Assembly: GCF_001815935.1 (NCBI RefSeq)
Contig: NZ_KV823442.1
Location: 1-45,192 of the forward strand
DNA: 45,192 nucleotides
Reading direction: 5' to 3'
Origin: Corynebacterium sp. HMSC04H06
GTDB taxonomy: Bacteria > Actinomycetota > Actinomycetes > Mycobacteriales > Mycobacteriaceae
Shown: piece by piece, positions 16,792 to 26,798 of the stretch
How the letters are laid out: each line of letters begins with the position of its first letter
Numbering within the stretch: position 1 is the stretch's first letter
Notes under the pieces: model-generated
Told to the model about the DNA's origin: nothing
Seen by the model: only the letters and a program-made list of their open reading frames with translations
Databases searched by the model: none
Program-made: the position numbers and the translations under genes

Positions 16792-17633
16792 GAGACCTTG
16801 CGCGAGGCCTTGGACCACCACTTGTTCGCGGTGGAGCTCACGCGCCGGGCGGCGGCCGCAGACGCCTGCGCCAGGGCGCGGAACTCGTCGCCAGTGGATT
16901 CCTCCTCGGCCGCGGCGTCCTCGTAGTCGTCGTAGTCGGTGTTGCCTGGGCCGATGCCCAGCTTCGACGTCGACGCCGAGGTCACCCGCGCGATGGTGGG
17001 GCGCTTCGGCTTGTCAATCTTCGGCTCCGGGCGCCCGTCCACGGCGTAGCCCACCACGTCCAGGTCCGGGCCCTGGGCGCTGATGTCGACGCCCAGCCAG
17101 CTGCGCTGGGCCTCTTCCATCAGGTCCCGCGGGCGGAAGGGCAGGGCGATGCCGCCGGTGGAGTCGTTGTGCTCGCCGGCCCAGTAGGGGCCCTCGAAGG
17201 GCTCGGGAAGGCCGGAGTCTTCCAGCACCTCCAGGCGGGTGCAGCACAGCGAGCGCTTGAGCTCGCCGTTGTGGAAGTGCGCGAAGCCGGCATAGGTGTC
17301 CTCGTCGTGGTGGACGAAGGCGTAGAGGTTTTCCCACGGCGCCGCCTTGCGCAGGGCCTGCGGCAGCTGGGAGAGGATGATGCCCTCGCCCTCAATCACC
17401 GTCTGGACCACCGTCACGCCCGGGTAGCCGCCGATGTAGTACTCGGCGCTGTCGGCGGGGGCGGAGCGGTTAAAAGGGAACTGTCCGATGGGAGTGATGG
17501 GGAAGGCCGGGTTGAGCTGGGCCAGGAACTTGCGGCCATAGCCGCGGTCGGCTTTGGGCTCAGCTTCGAGAACGGCGGCGGGGTTGGGGGAGGTCACGTA
17601 CCACAAGGTAATGACGGCGCGGGAAAAATCCAT
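16761..17633 (-). CDS. DUF6928-like conserved protein
   Basis: The 290-residue cytoplasmic protein has no signal or membrane segment. The first ~190 residues form a globular domain (starting SRAVITLWYVTSPNPAAVLEAEP, later LYAFVHHDEDTYAGFAHFHNGELKRSLCCTRLEVLED, then PYWAGEHND). The last ~80 residues are Ala/Ser/Glu-rich with a basic tail. The core resembles actinobacterial proteins annotated DUF6928, of unknown function; this assignment is from memory. It lies 15 bases downstream of sepH on the same strand, so it is probably the second gene of that transcript. Confidence 0.5.
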   Translation of the reverse strand: MDFSRAVITLWYVTSPNPAAVLEAEPKADRGYGRKFLAQLNPAFPITPIGQFPFNRSAPADSAEYYIGGYPGVTVVQTVIEGEGIILSQLPQALRKAAPWENLYAFVHHDEDTYAGFAHFHNGELKRSLCCTRLEVLEDSGLPEPFEGPYWAGEHNDSTGGIALPFRPRDLMEEAQRSWLGVDISAQGPDLDVVGYAVDGRPEPKIDKPKRPTIARVTSASTSKLGIGPGNTDYDDYEDAAAEEESTGDEFRALAQASAAAARRVSSTANKWWSKASRKVSQSLKDRWRS

Positions 17634-17648
17634 GATCCTGGTAGTCGC

Positions 17649-18764
17649 TTAGTTTTTCGGGCGCTTGGTGTTGGCACGCACGCCGAGTAGCACGTCCTCC
17701 CAGTGTGGGGTCACGGCCTTACGGCGGCGCTTAGTCGGCTTCTTTTCCGGATCCGGGTTTTGGAGGAATTCCTCCGGGGAGCTTTCCTCCGCACCGCTGT
17801 GCTCCGCGGAGTCCGGGCGGTCGCGGTCGTCGTCGCCGGAGTCCGCGGTGGCGGAGTCCGTGGGCGCGGAGGCGTCGTGCAGGGACTCGCCGTTGGCGGC
17901 GGAGACAGCCGCGGCGTCGTGCTCGTCGTCCCAGTCGTCGCCCAGCACCGCGGTCTCGTAGCGGTTGCCGCGTCCCACCGAGGTCAGCGAGCGCACTGGC
18001 TGTGCAAAGTCCGGGTCGGTTAGGTCTGCGGCCACGGAGTTGCGGGCCTCGACGGTCGGCTCGGAGGTCATGGTCTGCTTGAACAGCCACTCGGCCTCGT
18101 TGTCGGACAGGCCGGCGCGCCAGCGCAGGCAGATCACCCAGGGCTCGCCCTTCTCGCGGTAGGCGTCCCACTCGGCCTCGGCCAGGGTGTGCCCGCGGGC
18201 GGCGAAGGCGGTAGCCAGCACCTCCCAGAGGGTCAGCTTGGCCGGGCCGTCCTCGCGGACCGGGTGGGCCTGCTTGGCCAGGTCCGCTACCCGGTAGCGC
18301 TCCAGCATTACCGGGTGGGCGAAGGATTCGAGGCGGGACTCGTCCACGCCCAGCTCCTCGGCCAGGCTGGCCGCCGATGCCCCGGCCCGGATGCGGTGCT
18401 GAATCTCCGCCGGGCGCAGCGGCAGGGTCTTCTTGGACTCCGCGTGCGTGGCGGGCAGGGTCCGGCCCGTGGCCGAAGCCCCCGACGGCGACGCGGCGTG
18501 CAGGCGCGTCGGCGTGCTGGCGGCGCGAGCCGGGGAGCTTTCTCCCCGCTCGGCCTCGGAGTCTGTGCCGGTAGCGTCGGAATCCTGCGAGCTGTCAGCG
18601 TTTTCATTCCCGGCGCTGGTCTCGTCATCCGTAGGGCGGATGGTTGAGGCTAGCGTGGAGCGGGTCGCGTCGTCGACGGCGAGGAAGAATTCCTCCCCAT
18701 CGTCGGCGCGCAGCACCAGGGATGATTCGGTTGAGTCGCTGTTAACTAAAAACAGCTCGCGCAT
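17649..18764 (-). CDS. sepH: SepH, FtsZ-interacting cell division protein
   Basis: The 371-residue protein has the SepH layout. There is a conserved N-terminal region (RELFLVNSDSTESSLVLRADDGEEFFLAVDD) and a helix-turn-helix-like segment (about 125-175; RPAEIQHRIRAGASAASLAEELGV then LESFAHPVMLERYRVADLA). A region including WEVLATAFAARGHTLAEAEWDAYREKGEPWVICLRWRAG follows, then an acidic disordered linker and a short conserved basic C-terminus (RRKAVTPHWEDVLLGVRAN). In Streptomyces and mycobacteria SepH binds FtsZ and promotes filament assembly during septation. Start ATG 18764 has AGGAG 6 bases upstream. An extra Ser/Glu/Asp-rich insert (about 45-95) splits the N-terminal part. Confidence 0.9.
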   Translation of the reverse strand: MRELFLVNSDSTESSLVLRADDGEEFFLAVDDATRSTLASTIRPTDDETSAGNENADSSQDSDATGTDSEAERGESSPARAASTPTRLHAASPSGASATGRTLPATHAESKKTLPLRPAEIQHRIRAGASAASLAEELGVDESRLESFAHPVMLERYRVADLAKQAHPVREDGPAKLTLWEVLATAFAARGHTLAEAEWDAYREKGEPWVICLRWRAGLSDNEAEWLFKQTMTSEPTVEARNSVAADLTDPDFAQPVRSLTSVGRGNRYETAVLGDDWDDEHDAAAVSAANGESLHDASAPTDSATADSGDDDRDRPDSAEHSGAEESSPEEFLQNPDPEKKPTKRRRKAVTPHWEDVLLGVRANTKRPKN

Positions 18765-18836
18765 GCGAGTCTCCTTCAGCCGTGGAGGACAGGGTTACTT
18801 GTGATGGGCTCCACTGTAGTCGACCCAAGGCAGAAT

Positions 18837-20255
<1,419 letters not shown>

Positions 20256-21545
20256 GTGGCTTCTGAAGACAACAAGGTTGTACTGCACTACCCGGGTGGC
20301 GAGTACGAGATGGACATCAAGCAGTCCACCGAAGGTGACTCCGGTTTCGATATCTCCAAACTTCGCAACGAGACGGGCCTGGTCACCTTCGACCCGGGTT
20401 ATGCCTCCACCGGCTCCACCGAGTCCAAGATCACCTTTATTAACGGCGAAGAGGGCATTCTGCGCCACCGCGGCTACGACATCGCGGACCTAGCGGAAAA
20501 CGCCACCTTCAACGAGGTCTCTTACCTCCTTATCAAGGGCGCTCTCCCGACCGAGGAGCAGCTGACCCACTTCAACCAGGAGATCCGCCACCACACCCTG
20601 TTGGACGAGGACTTCAAGGCCCAGTTCAACATCTTCCCGCGCGACGCCCACCCGATGGCCGTGCTGGCCTCCTCGGTTAACATTCTGTCCTCCTACTACC
20701 AGGACCAGCTGAACCCGCTGGACGAAGAGCAGCTGGACAAGGCGACCGTCCGCCTGCTGGCTAAGGTCCCGATGTTGGCCGCCTACGCCTACCGCGCCTC
20801 CCAGGGCAAGCCGTACATGTACCCGGACAACGCGCTGAACGCTCGCGAGAACTTCCTGCGCATGATGTTCGGTTACCCGACCGAGCCCTACGAGGTCGAC
20901 CCGGTCGTGGCCAAGGCCCTGGACAAGCTGCTCATTCTGCACGCCGACCACGAGCAGAACTGCTCCACTTCCACCGTGCGCATGATTGCTTCCGCGCAGG
21001 CGAACATGTTCGTCTCTATCGCCGGCGGCATCAACGCCCTGTCCGGCCCGCTGCACGGCGGCGCTAACCAGGCCGTGCTGGAGATGTTGGAGGAGATCCA
21101 CGCCAACGGCGGCGACGCTACCGACTTCATGAACCGCGTGAAGAATAAGGAAAAGGGCGTCCGCCTGATGGGCTTCGGCCACCGCGTCTACAAGAACTAC
21201 GACCCGCGCGCGGCCATCGTCAAGGATACCGCGCACGAGATCCTGGAGCACCTGGGCGGCGACCACCTGCTGGACCTGGCCGTGAAGCTGGAAGAGATCG
21301 CTCTGAACGACGACTACTTCATCCAGCGCAAGCTGTACCCGAACGTGGACTTCTACACCGGCCTGATCTACCGCGCCATGGGCTTCCCGACGGACTTCTT
21401 CACCGTCCTGTTCGCCATCGGCCGGCTGCCGGGCTGGATCGCCCAGTACCGCGAGCAGTTGGAGATCAACACCAAGATCAACCGCCCGCGTCAGGTCTTC
21501 ACCGGCGAAACCCTGCGCAAGGTTTCCCCGCGCGCAGAGCGCTAA
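20256..21545 (+). CDS. gltA: Citrate synthase
   Basis: The 429-residue type II citrate synthase condenses acetyl-CoA and oxaloacetate at the head of the TCA cycle. Conserved parts are FDPGYASTGSTESKITFINGEEGILRHRGYDI, the catalytic His in SGPLHGGANQAVLEML, the second His in MGFGHRVYKNYDPRA, and the catalytic Asp in NVDFYTGLIYRAMGFP. Start GTG 20256 has GAAAGGAC at a normal distance. A strong hairpin terminates the gene, so it is monocistronic. Gene order serC/gltA/FKBP matches other corynebacteria. Confidence 0.97.
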   Translation: MASEDNKVVLHYPGGEYEMDIKQSTEGDSGFDISKLRNETGLVTFDPGYASTGSTESKITFINGEEGILRHRGYDIADLAENATFNEVSYLLIKGALPTEEQLTHFNQEIRHHTLLDEDFKAQFNIFPRDAHPMAVLASSVNILSSYYQDQLNPLDEEQLDKATVRLLAKVPMLAAYAYRASQGKPYMYPDNALNARENFLRMMFGYPTEPYEVDPVVAKALDKLLILHADHEQNCSTSTVRMIASAQANMFVSIAGGINALSGPLHGGANQAVLEMLEEIHANGGDATDFMNRVKNKEKGVRLMGFGHRVYKNYDPRAAIVKDTAHEILEHLGGDHLLDLAVKLEEIALNDDYFIQRKLYPNVDFYTGLIYRAMGFPTDFFTVLFAIGRLPGWIAQYREQLEINTKINRPRQVFTGETLRKVSPRAER

Positions 21546-21566
21546 AAACCACAATTCCGCAGGACG

Positions 21567-21599
21567 ACTGCCCGGCCCGGCTTCGGCTGGGCGGGCAGT
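21567..21599 (+). terminator. gltA terminator
   Basis: ACTGCCCGGCCCGGC and GCTGGGCGGGCAGT pair around TTCG (21567-21599), starting 21 bases after the stop. The following T-run is weak (TGCCTT). Confidence 0.75.
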
Positions 21600-21683
21600 T
21601 GCCTTATACTAGGGAATATTTGGTTCAGTGCTCACTGCGCTGAACATGCCAAATCTTCCCAATACTCCCAAGGAGAACTCCCC

Positions 21684-22043
21684 ATGGATAAGCCACAGAT
21701 TGAAGCCCACACGGAGCCGGCGCCAACTGACGTCGTCATCGAGGACATCGTCGTCGGTGACGGAGAGGAGGCACAACCGGGTGGGCTGGTCGAGGTTCAC
21801 TACGTGGGCGCGGATTACGAGACCAACCAGGAATTCGACTCTTCCTGGGACCGAGGCCAGTCCATCGAGTTCCCGCTGACCGGCCTCATTGCCGGTTGGC
21901 AGGAGGGCATCCCCGGCATGAAGGTGGGCGGGCGTCGCCAGCTCATCATCCCGCCGGAGAAGGCCTACGGCCCGGCCGGCGGCGGGCACCCGCTGTCCGG
22001 TCGCACGCTTGTCTTCATCATTGACCTGCTGCGCGCCTCCTAG
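21684..22043 (+). CDS. FKBP-type peptidyl-prolyl isomerase
   Basis: The protein has 119 residues and a single FKBP domain. VEVHYVGADYETNQEFDSSWDRGQSIEFPL, GLIAGWQEGIPGMKVGGRRQLIIPPEKAYG and TLVFIIDLL match the family, including the binding-pocket Tyr, Phe-Asp, Trp and Ile residues. There is no signal peptide, so it is cytoplasmic. It catalyses cis-trans isomerisation of prolyl bonds and helps protein folding. Start ATG 21684 has AAGGAG upstream. It is flanked by terminators and so is transcribed alone. Confidence 0.93.
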   Translation: MDKPQIEAHTEPAPTDVVIEDIVVGDGEEAQPGGLVEVHYVGADYETNQEFDSSWDRGQSIEFPLTGLIAGWQEGIPGMKVGGRRQLIIPPEKAYGPAGGGHPLSGRTLVFIIDLLRAS

Positions 22044-22079
22044 CTAAGGCGCCCCCGCGGCCCGCCGCGCATTCCGTGC

Positions 22080-22112
22080 ATTCCCCTTCCCGGGGACTCT
22101 GGGAAGGGGAAT
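22080..22112 (+). terminator. FKBP gene terminator
   Basis: ATTCCCCTTCCC (22080-22091) pairs perfectly with GGGAAGGGGAAT (22101-22112), followed by TTTCTTCT. Confidence 0.88.
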
Positions 22113-22155
22113 TTTCTTCTGCTTAGCCCACACGGGCGCGGGGTTTCGAGGCACA

Positions 22156-23019
22156 ATGGAGACTATGACAGTTCCATCAGTTAACTTCCACGACGACCGC
22201 TCTATGCCGCAGCTGGGCCTGGGTACCTACAAGCTCTACGGCGAGGAGTGCATCTCCGTGGTGCGCGAGGCCATTGAGCTGGGCTACCGTCATTTCGACA
22301 CCGCCACTCTCTACGAGAACGAAGAAGCGCTGGGTATGGCGCTCAACGACGCCATCAGTGCTGGCGACGTCACCCGCGATGAGCTGTTCGTGACCTCGAA
22401 GGCGTGGCACGATCACCACGGCGCGGAGAAGGTCCAGGAGGCTTTTACCGAGTCGCTGCGGAAACTGGGCCTGGACTACCTGGACCTGTACATGATCCAC
22501 TGGCCGTGGCCGCAGGGCGGGCTGTTCGTGGAGACCTTCGAGTCCATCGCCCGCCTGCAGGGCATGGGGCAGATTGCCTCCGTGGGTGTGGCGAACTTCT
22601 ACGAGGAGCCGCTGCAGGAGATCATCGACCAGACCGGCGTGGTGCCGGTGGTCAACCAGGTGGAGTTGCACCCGGGCTTTACCCAGCCGGAGCTGCGCCG
22701 CTTCCATGCCGAACACGACATCATCACCGAGGCCTGGTCGCCCCTGGCCCGTGGCGTCGTGTTGAGCAACCCAGTCATCGAGGAGGTCGCCCACAAGCAC
22801 TCCGCCTCCTCGGGCCAGATCGCCTTGGCCTACCTCATGGATAAGGGGATTTCGGTCATCCCGAAGTCGGCGAAGCCCGAGCGGCTGAAGGAGAACCTGG
22901 GCGCGGTCGACGTCGAGCTAGAGGCGGCCGACATCGAGGCCATCGACGGCCTGGAGGGCCAGCAGGGCTTCGGCCGCATGTTTAAGGATCCGCGCGAATT
23001 CCCGGGGGACAACGCTTAA
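22156..23019 (+). CDS. Aldo/keto reductase
   Basis: The 287-residue NADPH-dependent oxidoreductase has the TIM-barrel AKR fold and resembles 2,5-diketo-D-gluconate reductases. The catalytic tetrad is visible: Asp in YRHFDTATLYENE, Tyr in the same segment, Lys in FVTSKAWHD and His in MIHWPWP. The cofactor segment VIPKSAKPERLKENL is present near the C-terminus (IPKS/SxxxxR-type). An internal ATG at 22165, with GGAG just before it, is an equally likely start. The physiological substrate is not predictable; a general carbonyl-detoxifying role is possible. It is cytoplasmic. Confidence 0.9.
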   Translation: METMTVPSVNFHDDRSMPQLGLGTYKLYGEECISVVREAIELGYRHFDTATLYENEEALGMALNDAISAGDVTRDELFVTSKAWHDHHGAEKVQEAFTESLRKLGLDYLDLYMIHWPWPQGGLFVETFESIARLQGMGQIASVGVANFYEEPLQEIIDQTGVVPVVNQVELHPGFTQPELRRFHAEHDIITEAWSPLARGVVLSNPVIEEVAHKHSASSGQIALAYLMDKGISVIPKSAKPERLKENLGAVDVELEAADIEAIDGLEGQQGFGRMFKDPREFPGDNA

Positions 23020-23039
23020 GTCCACAGCCTATGCCATAA

Positions 23040-23068
23040 CCCCCGTTTGCAACCTTTGCAAGCGGGGG
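23040..23068 (+). terminator. Aldo/keto reductase terminator containing two TTTGCAA motifs
   Basis: CCCCCG (23040-23045) pairs with CGGGGG (23063-23068), and TTGCAA (23047-23052) with TTGCAA (23056-23061). CTTTCG follows. The stem arms contain TTTGCAA twice, the core of the known RamB site. Confidence 0.75.
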
Positions 23069-23314
23069 CTTTCGCGTATCTGGGGGTATTTTGCTAAGCA
23101 ATACTGGTGCAGGTCAGGCGGGGGAGTGGGGGTAGCTAATTTCTGCTAAGGCGAAAAACTTGGCCGATTTCACAACCTTGCAGTGTGACTAAGGTAACTT
23201 ACCTGGCAACGCAGATGTGATGGGTAGCTCATTGTTGGTTATCTGTGAAGCGTGTGTGAAATGTTCGCGGCCGCGACCGCGGACGAGGAAGTACGTTTAG
23301 TGAAGGAGAAAGCA
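23069..23314 (+). promoter_or_regulatory. mctBC upstream region
   Basis: About 245 bases without a gene. G-runs such as GGGGGAGTGGGGG (near 23118) and TGGGGGTA resemble the loose RamA motif. No full GlxR palindrome is seen. The promoter cannot be assigned with confidence; TTATCT near 23240 is one -10 candidate. Confidence 0.35.
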
Positions 23315-23659
23315 GTGTCTGAAGTAGGTACTCCGCCGACCCAACGGCGCGAACCCACAGCGGAAGACTTTATAGAGATGCAAAAGTCGCCGCAGTTTTC
23401 TGAACTGCGCGGCTCTTACCGGAAGTTCGCCTTCCCCATGACGGTGGCGTTTTTCGTGTGGTACGTCCTCTATGTGGTGATGGCCGTGTTCATGCCGGGC
23501 TTTATGGGGCAATCCCTGGGCGGTAACTGGAACGTCGGCCTGGTCTTCGGTCTTTTGCAGTTCGTGACCACGTTCTTGATCACGTGGATTTACGTCAAAT
23601 ACGCCAATAAGAACATCGAGCCGCGTGCGGCCGCGATTCGCAAAGAACTGGAGGGCTAG
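23315..23659 (+). CDS. mctB: DUF485 membrane protein, MctB-like
   Basis: About 114 residues from GTG 23315, which has AAGGAG 7 bases upstream. An upstream frame adds residues without a ribosome binding site. The protein has two membrane helices (FPMTVAFFVWYVLYVVMAVFM and VGLVFGLLQFVTTFLITWIYVKYA) and the DUF485 motif ending YANKNIEPRAAAIR. DUF485 proteins accompany solute:sodium symporters of the acetate/monocarboxylate type. In C. glutamicum the equivalent is MctB beside MctC. The next gene starts 3 bases after the stop, so the pair is co-translated. The molecular role of MctB is unclear. Confidence 0.88.
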   Translation: MSEVGTPPTQRREPTAEDFIEMQKSPQFSELRGSYRKFAFPMTVAFFVWYVLYVVMAVFMPGFMGQSLGGNWNVGLVFGLLQFVTTFLITWIYVKYANKNIEPRAAAIRKELEG

Positions 23660-23662
23660 ACC

Positions 23663-25309
23663 GTGAACTCGACGATGATTGTGGCCCAGGAAACCTCGGC
23701 CGGTAATCCGCTGCTCAATATCGCCATCTTCCTCGCCTTCTTGGTGGTGACCATGTGGCTGGTGCTGCGCGCCGGCAAGTCCACCAAGGAAGCCTCCGAT
23801 TTCTACACCGGTGGTGGTAGCTTCTCCGGGCGCCAGAACGGCCTGGCCATCTCCGGCGACTACCTGTCCGCGGCTTCCTTTTTGGGCATCGTGGGCGCAG
23901 TCGCCCTGACCGGTTACGACGGCTTCTTGTACTCCGTCGGCTTCTTCGTGGCCTGGTTGGTGGCCCTGATGCTGGTGGCCGAGCCCCTGCGTAACGTGGG
24001 TCGATTCACCATGGCCGACGTGCTGTCCTTCCGCCTGCGGCAGAAGCCAGTGCGCGTCGCCGCGGCCATCGCGACCCTGTTCGTGTCCCTGTTCTACCTG
24101 GTCGCGCAAATGGCCGGCGCCGGCTCCCTGGTGGCCGTGCTGCTGAACATCCACGAATTCGTCTGGCAGGCCGTCGTGGTTGGCGTCGTGGGCATCATCA
24201 TGATTGTCTACGTCCTGATCGGCGGCATGAAGGGCACGACCTACGTGCAGATGATCAAGGCCGTTCTCCTGGTCGTCGGCGTGGTCGTCATGTGTGCGCT
24301 GGTGTTCATCTCCATCCGCGGTGGCTTCAACACCCTCTTCCAGGACGCCATCGACATGCACGCCGGCTCGGAGAACCTCGCCAAGGAGGGCTACCAAGCC
24401 GAGCAGATCCTGGAGCCGGGCCTGAAATACGGCGCGACCCTGACCACCAAGCTGGACTTCATCTCCCTGGGTATCTCCCTGGTGCTGGGCGTGGGCGGCC
24501 TGCCGCACGTGCTCATGCGGTTCTACACCGTCCCGACCGCCACTGAGGCCCGCCGCTCGGTGACCTGGGCGATCGTTATCATCGGTGCTTTCTACCTGAT
24601 GACGCTCATCCTGGGCTACGGTGCGGCCGCCCTGGTGGGCCCGGACCGGATTCTCAACGCGCCGGGTGGCGCGAACTCGGCGGCTCCGCTGCTCGCCCTG
24701 GAGCTGGGTGGTTCCATCTTCATGGCGATTATCTCCGCCGTGGCGTTCGCGACCGTGCTGGCCGTGGTCGCGGGACTGGCCATCACGGCCTCGGCTTCCA
24801 TCGCCCACGACGTCTACGACGCCGTGCTGCGCGACGGCCAGGCCACCGAGGAAGAGCAGGTGCGCGTCTCCCACATCACCGTCGTGGTCCTGGGTATTGC
24901 CTCCATCATCCTGGGTATTCTGGCCATGACCCAGAACGTGGCCTTCTTGGTCTCCCTGGCGTTCGCGATGGCCGCCTCCGCCAACCTGCCGACCATCCTG
25001 TACTCGCTGTACTGGCGCCGCTTCAACACCACCGGCGCGGTGGCATCGATCTACACCGGCGTGGTCTCCTGCCTGGTGCTCATCTTCTTCTCTCCGGCCG
25101 TCTCCGGCACTGAGACCTCCATGTTCCCGGGCGCAGACTGGGCCATCTTCCCGCTGAGCTCCCCGGGCTTGGTCTCCATCCCGCTGGCCTTCCTGGCCGG
25201 CTACATCGGCACCCTGGTGGGCAAGCCGGACCACCTGGAAGCACTCGCCGCCGAGATGGAAGTTCGCTCCCTGACCGGCGTGGGCGTGGAAGCTCCCGTG
25301 GATCACTAA
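23663..25309 (+). CDS. mctC: Monocarboxylate transporter, sodium/solute symporter family (MctC)
   Basis: The 548-residue protein has about 13 membrane helices and belongs to the SSS family (acetate permease ActP/MctC branch). The N-terminal signature is ASDFYTGGGSFSGRQNGLAISGDYLSAASFLG. GLPHVLMRFYTVPTATEARRSVTWA and the helix around LAITASASIAHDVYDAVL are conserved. Length and order match C. glutamicum MctC (551 residues), a high-affinity carrier for pyruvate, acetate and propionate. Start GTG 23663 has GGAGGG upstream inside the end of mctB. Placement near gltA fits acetate and pyruvate use. Confidence 0.92.
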   Translation: MNSTMIVAQETSAGNPLLNIAIFLAFLVVTMWLVLRAGKSTKEASDFYTGGGSFSGRQNGLAISGDYLSAASFLGIVGAVALTGYDGFLYSVGFFVAWLVALMLVAEPLRNVGRFTMADVLSFRLRQKPVRVAAAIATLFVSLFYLVAQMAGAGSLVAVLLNIHEFVWQAVVVGVVGIIMIVYVLIGGMKGTTYVQMIKAVLLVVGVVVMCALVFISIRGGFNTLFQDAIDMHAGSENLAKEGYQAEQILEPGLKYGATLTTKLDFISLGISLVLGVGGLPHVLMRFYTVPTATEARRSVTWAIVIIGAFYLMTLILGYGAAALVGPDRILNAPGGANSAAPLLALELGGSIFMAIISAVAFATVLAVVAGLAITASASIAHDVYDAVLRDGQATEEEQVRVSHITVVVLGIASIILGILAMTQNVAFLVSLAFAMAASANLPTILYSLYWRRFNTTGAVASIYTGVVSCLVLIFFSPAVSGTETSMFPGADWAIFPLSSPGLVSIPLAFLAGYIGTLVGKPDHLEALAAEMEVRSLTGVGVEAPVDH

Positions 25310-25331
25310 AGATAGGCGGACAACTCGCTAG

Positions 25332-25370
25332 AAAGAGGCGCCGTGGGCAATACCCCCACGGTGCCTCTTT
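25332..25370. terminator. mctC terminator
   Basis: AAAGAGGCGCCGTGGG (25332-25347) pairs with CCCACGGTGCCTCTTT (25355-25370) with one G-T pair. GTATT follows. Confidence 0.85.
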
Positions 25371-25371
25371 G

Positions 25372-25377
25372 TATTAT
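25372..25377 (+). promoter_or_regulatory. -10 box for a leaderless transcript
   Basis: TATTAT is 7 bases before GTG 25385. There is no Shine-Dalgarno, which fits leaderless transcription directly after the mctC terminator. Confidence 0.6.
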
Positions 25378-25384
25378 GTAATCC

Positions 25385-26731
25385 GTGAACCCTAAATCCT
25401 CCTCGCGCCACCTGTTGCTGCCTGCCATCGCTGTGCTGGTCATTGCCGCTTTGGCGGCAGCCGCGTGGGGACTCGGGCGCTTCGACGGGCAGAACACGCC
25501 CGCCCAGGCCAGCGCTAATAAAGACAAAATCCCGCAGCTGGAAGCCTGGCACGAGACCCGCATCCTCGGCGACAGTGACCGCCCCGACCTCGTCTTCGCC
25601 GCGGACTCCGAAACCACCGAGTCCTCGGAGGCCACTGCGACCACCGAAGCAACCAGCAGCAACGACAGCAAGCGCAGCAAGGAAGGCAAGGACAGCAAAG
25701 ACTCTCCGCGCTCGAAAGAAAGGCGCTCCGAGACCGCCAAGTCCGCGACCGCAGAATCCAAAGCCAAGGACTCTAAGGACTCCGAGGAGGCAAAGGGTGA
25801 AAAGGACGCAAAAGACAAGGGTAGTACTGGCATGGACTCGAGCGAGGCTAAGAAGGCCTCGGAGGAGGAGACCACAACCTCGGGCGCTGCGGGCGCCGAA
25901 GAACCCGCCGCCGAGACCTTCCCGGACCAGCCCGGCCAGCTGACCTACGTGGGCCTGAGCGATGGCATGCACATGGCCACGGCCAACGAGCGGGAGTCGC
26001 GGCCGGCGCTGAGCTTGATCAAGCTCTACATCGCCGAATACGTGGTAGAAAACGGTAAGCCCGAAGAGCAGTTTGAGGCCCTGGATATGGTGGCCAATTC
26101 CTCGGACAAAAGCGCTGAGGAGCTCTACGAGAAATACCCTGATTCCATCGAAGACGTCGCGGAGCGCTACTCCCTCAAGTCCACCCAGCCGGATAAGCGC
26201 TGGGGATACTCGACGACCTCGACCTTTGATGTGACCAGCTTCATCGCCCAACTGATAGCCAAGGACCCGCTGCACCCGGTGCTGGTGGCGATGTCGCACA
26301 GCGACCGCTTTGCCGAGGACGGCTACGCCCAGGACTACGGGACGTCGCAGCTCGACGACGTGGTGGGCACGAAGTTCGGCTGGTCCAACGAGCACGACAT
26401 ACACTCGACCGTCTCCTTCGGGCACGACTTCGTAGTCGCGGCCAACTACTACGGCGACGCCGACGACCTGACCGATTTCGTCACCGCCCATGTCACCGAC
26501 GACTACCTAGAGCAGGCCAGCGCCGCCGCCCGGAAGTCCGCGCCGGTGACCGTGACCGAAGACCCGCAGGACGTCGAGCAGCAGTCCGAGTCCAAGGCGA
26601 AGGACAGCGGCAAAGCGGACAAGGAAGGCAAGAAGGACCAGAAGAAGGACAAAGAAAAGTCCGACAAGTCCGGTGACGCCGGCTCCCGGGACAAGGGGAA
26701 GAAAGCAAGCGACGATAAGGGCAACAGATAG
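25385..26731 (+). CDS. Membrane-anchored class A beta-lactamase-fold serine hydrolase with Lys/Ser-rich tails
   Basis: The 448-residue protein has a short basic N-terminus and one membrane helix (about 10-30). An extracytoplasmic low-complexity region rich in Lys, Ser, Glu and Asp (about 75-175) leads to a globular domain (180-395), and a second Lys/Asp/Ser-rich tail ends the protein (about 400-448). The domain shows SLIK (210-213) as an SxxK motif, SDK (240-242) at the place of SDN, and TKFG (329-332) at the place of K(T/S)G. This pattern fits a penicillin-recognising or class A beta-lactamase-like fold with a modified active site. The nucleophile pair Ser/Lys is intact. Enzyme activity, a pseudoenzyme role or peptidoglycan sensing are all possible. 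The start GTG is leaderless. Confidence 0.65.
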   Translation: MNPKSSSRHLLLPAIAVLVIAALAAAAWGLGRFDGQNTPAQASANKDKIPQLEAWHETRILGDSDRPDLVFAADSETTESSEATATTEATSSNDSKRSKEGKDSKDSPRSKERRSETAKSATAESKAKDSKDSEEAKGEKDAKDKGSTGMDSSEAKKASEEETTTSGAAGAEEPAAETFPDQPGQLTYVGLSDGMHMATANERESRPALSLIKLYIAEYVVENGKPEEQFEALDMVANSSDKSAEELYEKYPDSIEDVAERYSLKSTQPDKRWGYSTTSTFDVTSFIAQLIAKDPLHPVLVAMSHSDRFAEDGYAQDYGTSQLDDVVGTKFGWSNEHDIHSTVSFGHDFVVAANYYGDADDLTDFVTAHVTDDYLEQASAAARKSAPVTVTEDPQDVEQQSESKAKDSGKADKEGKKDQKKDKEKSDKSGDAGSRDKGKKASDDKGNR

Positions 26732-26758
26732 GCCGTTCCGGAGCCAGGGATAGAAAAA

Positions 26759-26782
26759 GGGGCAGAAGGTTTCTTCTGCCCC
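26759..26782. terminator. Bidirectional terminator between convergent genes
   Basis: GGGGCAGAAG (26759-26768) pairs with CTTCTGCCCC (26773-26782). Minus-strand reading ends in TTTTT, so it works best for the DUF1906 gene. Confidence 0.85.
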
Positions 26783-26798
26783 TGATTGCTAGTGAGGT

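Noticed and set aside
23160..23280. GlxR sites upstream of mctB
   Set aside because: Several TGTGA half-sites occur, but none is paired with TCACA at the 6-base spacing.
23297..25306. A 669-codon open frame antisense to mctB and mctC
   Set aside because: It is rich in His, Gln, Asp and Gly with no domain, and mirrors two well-matched transporter genes. Such frames arise from strong codon bias at high GC.
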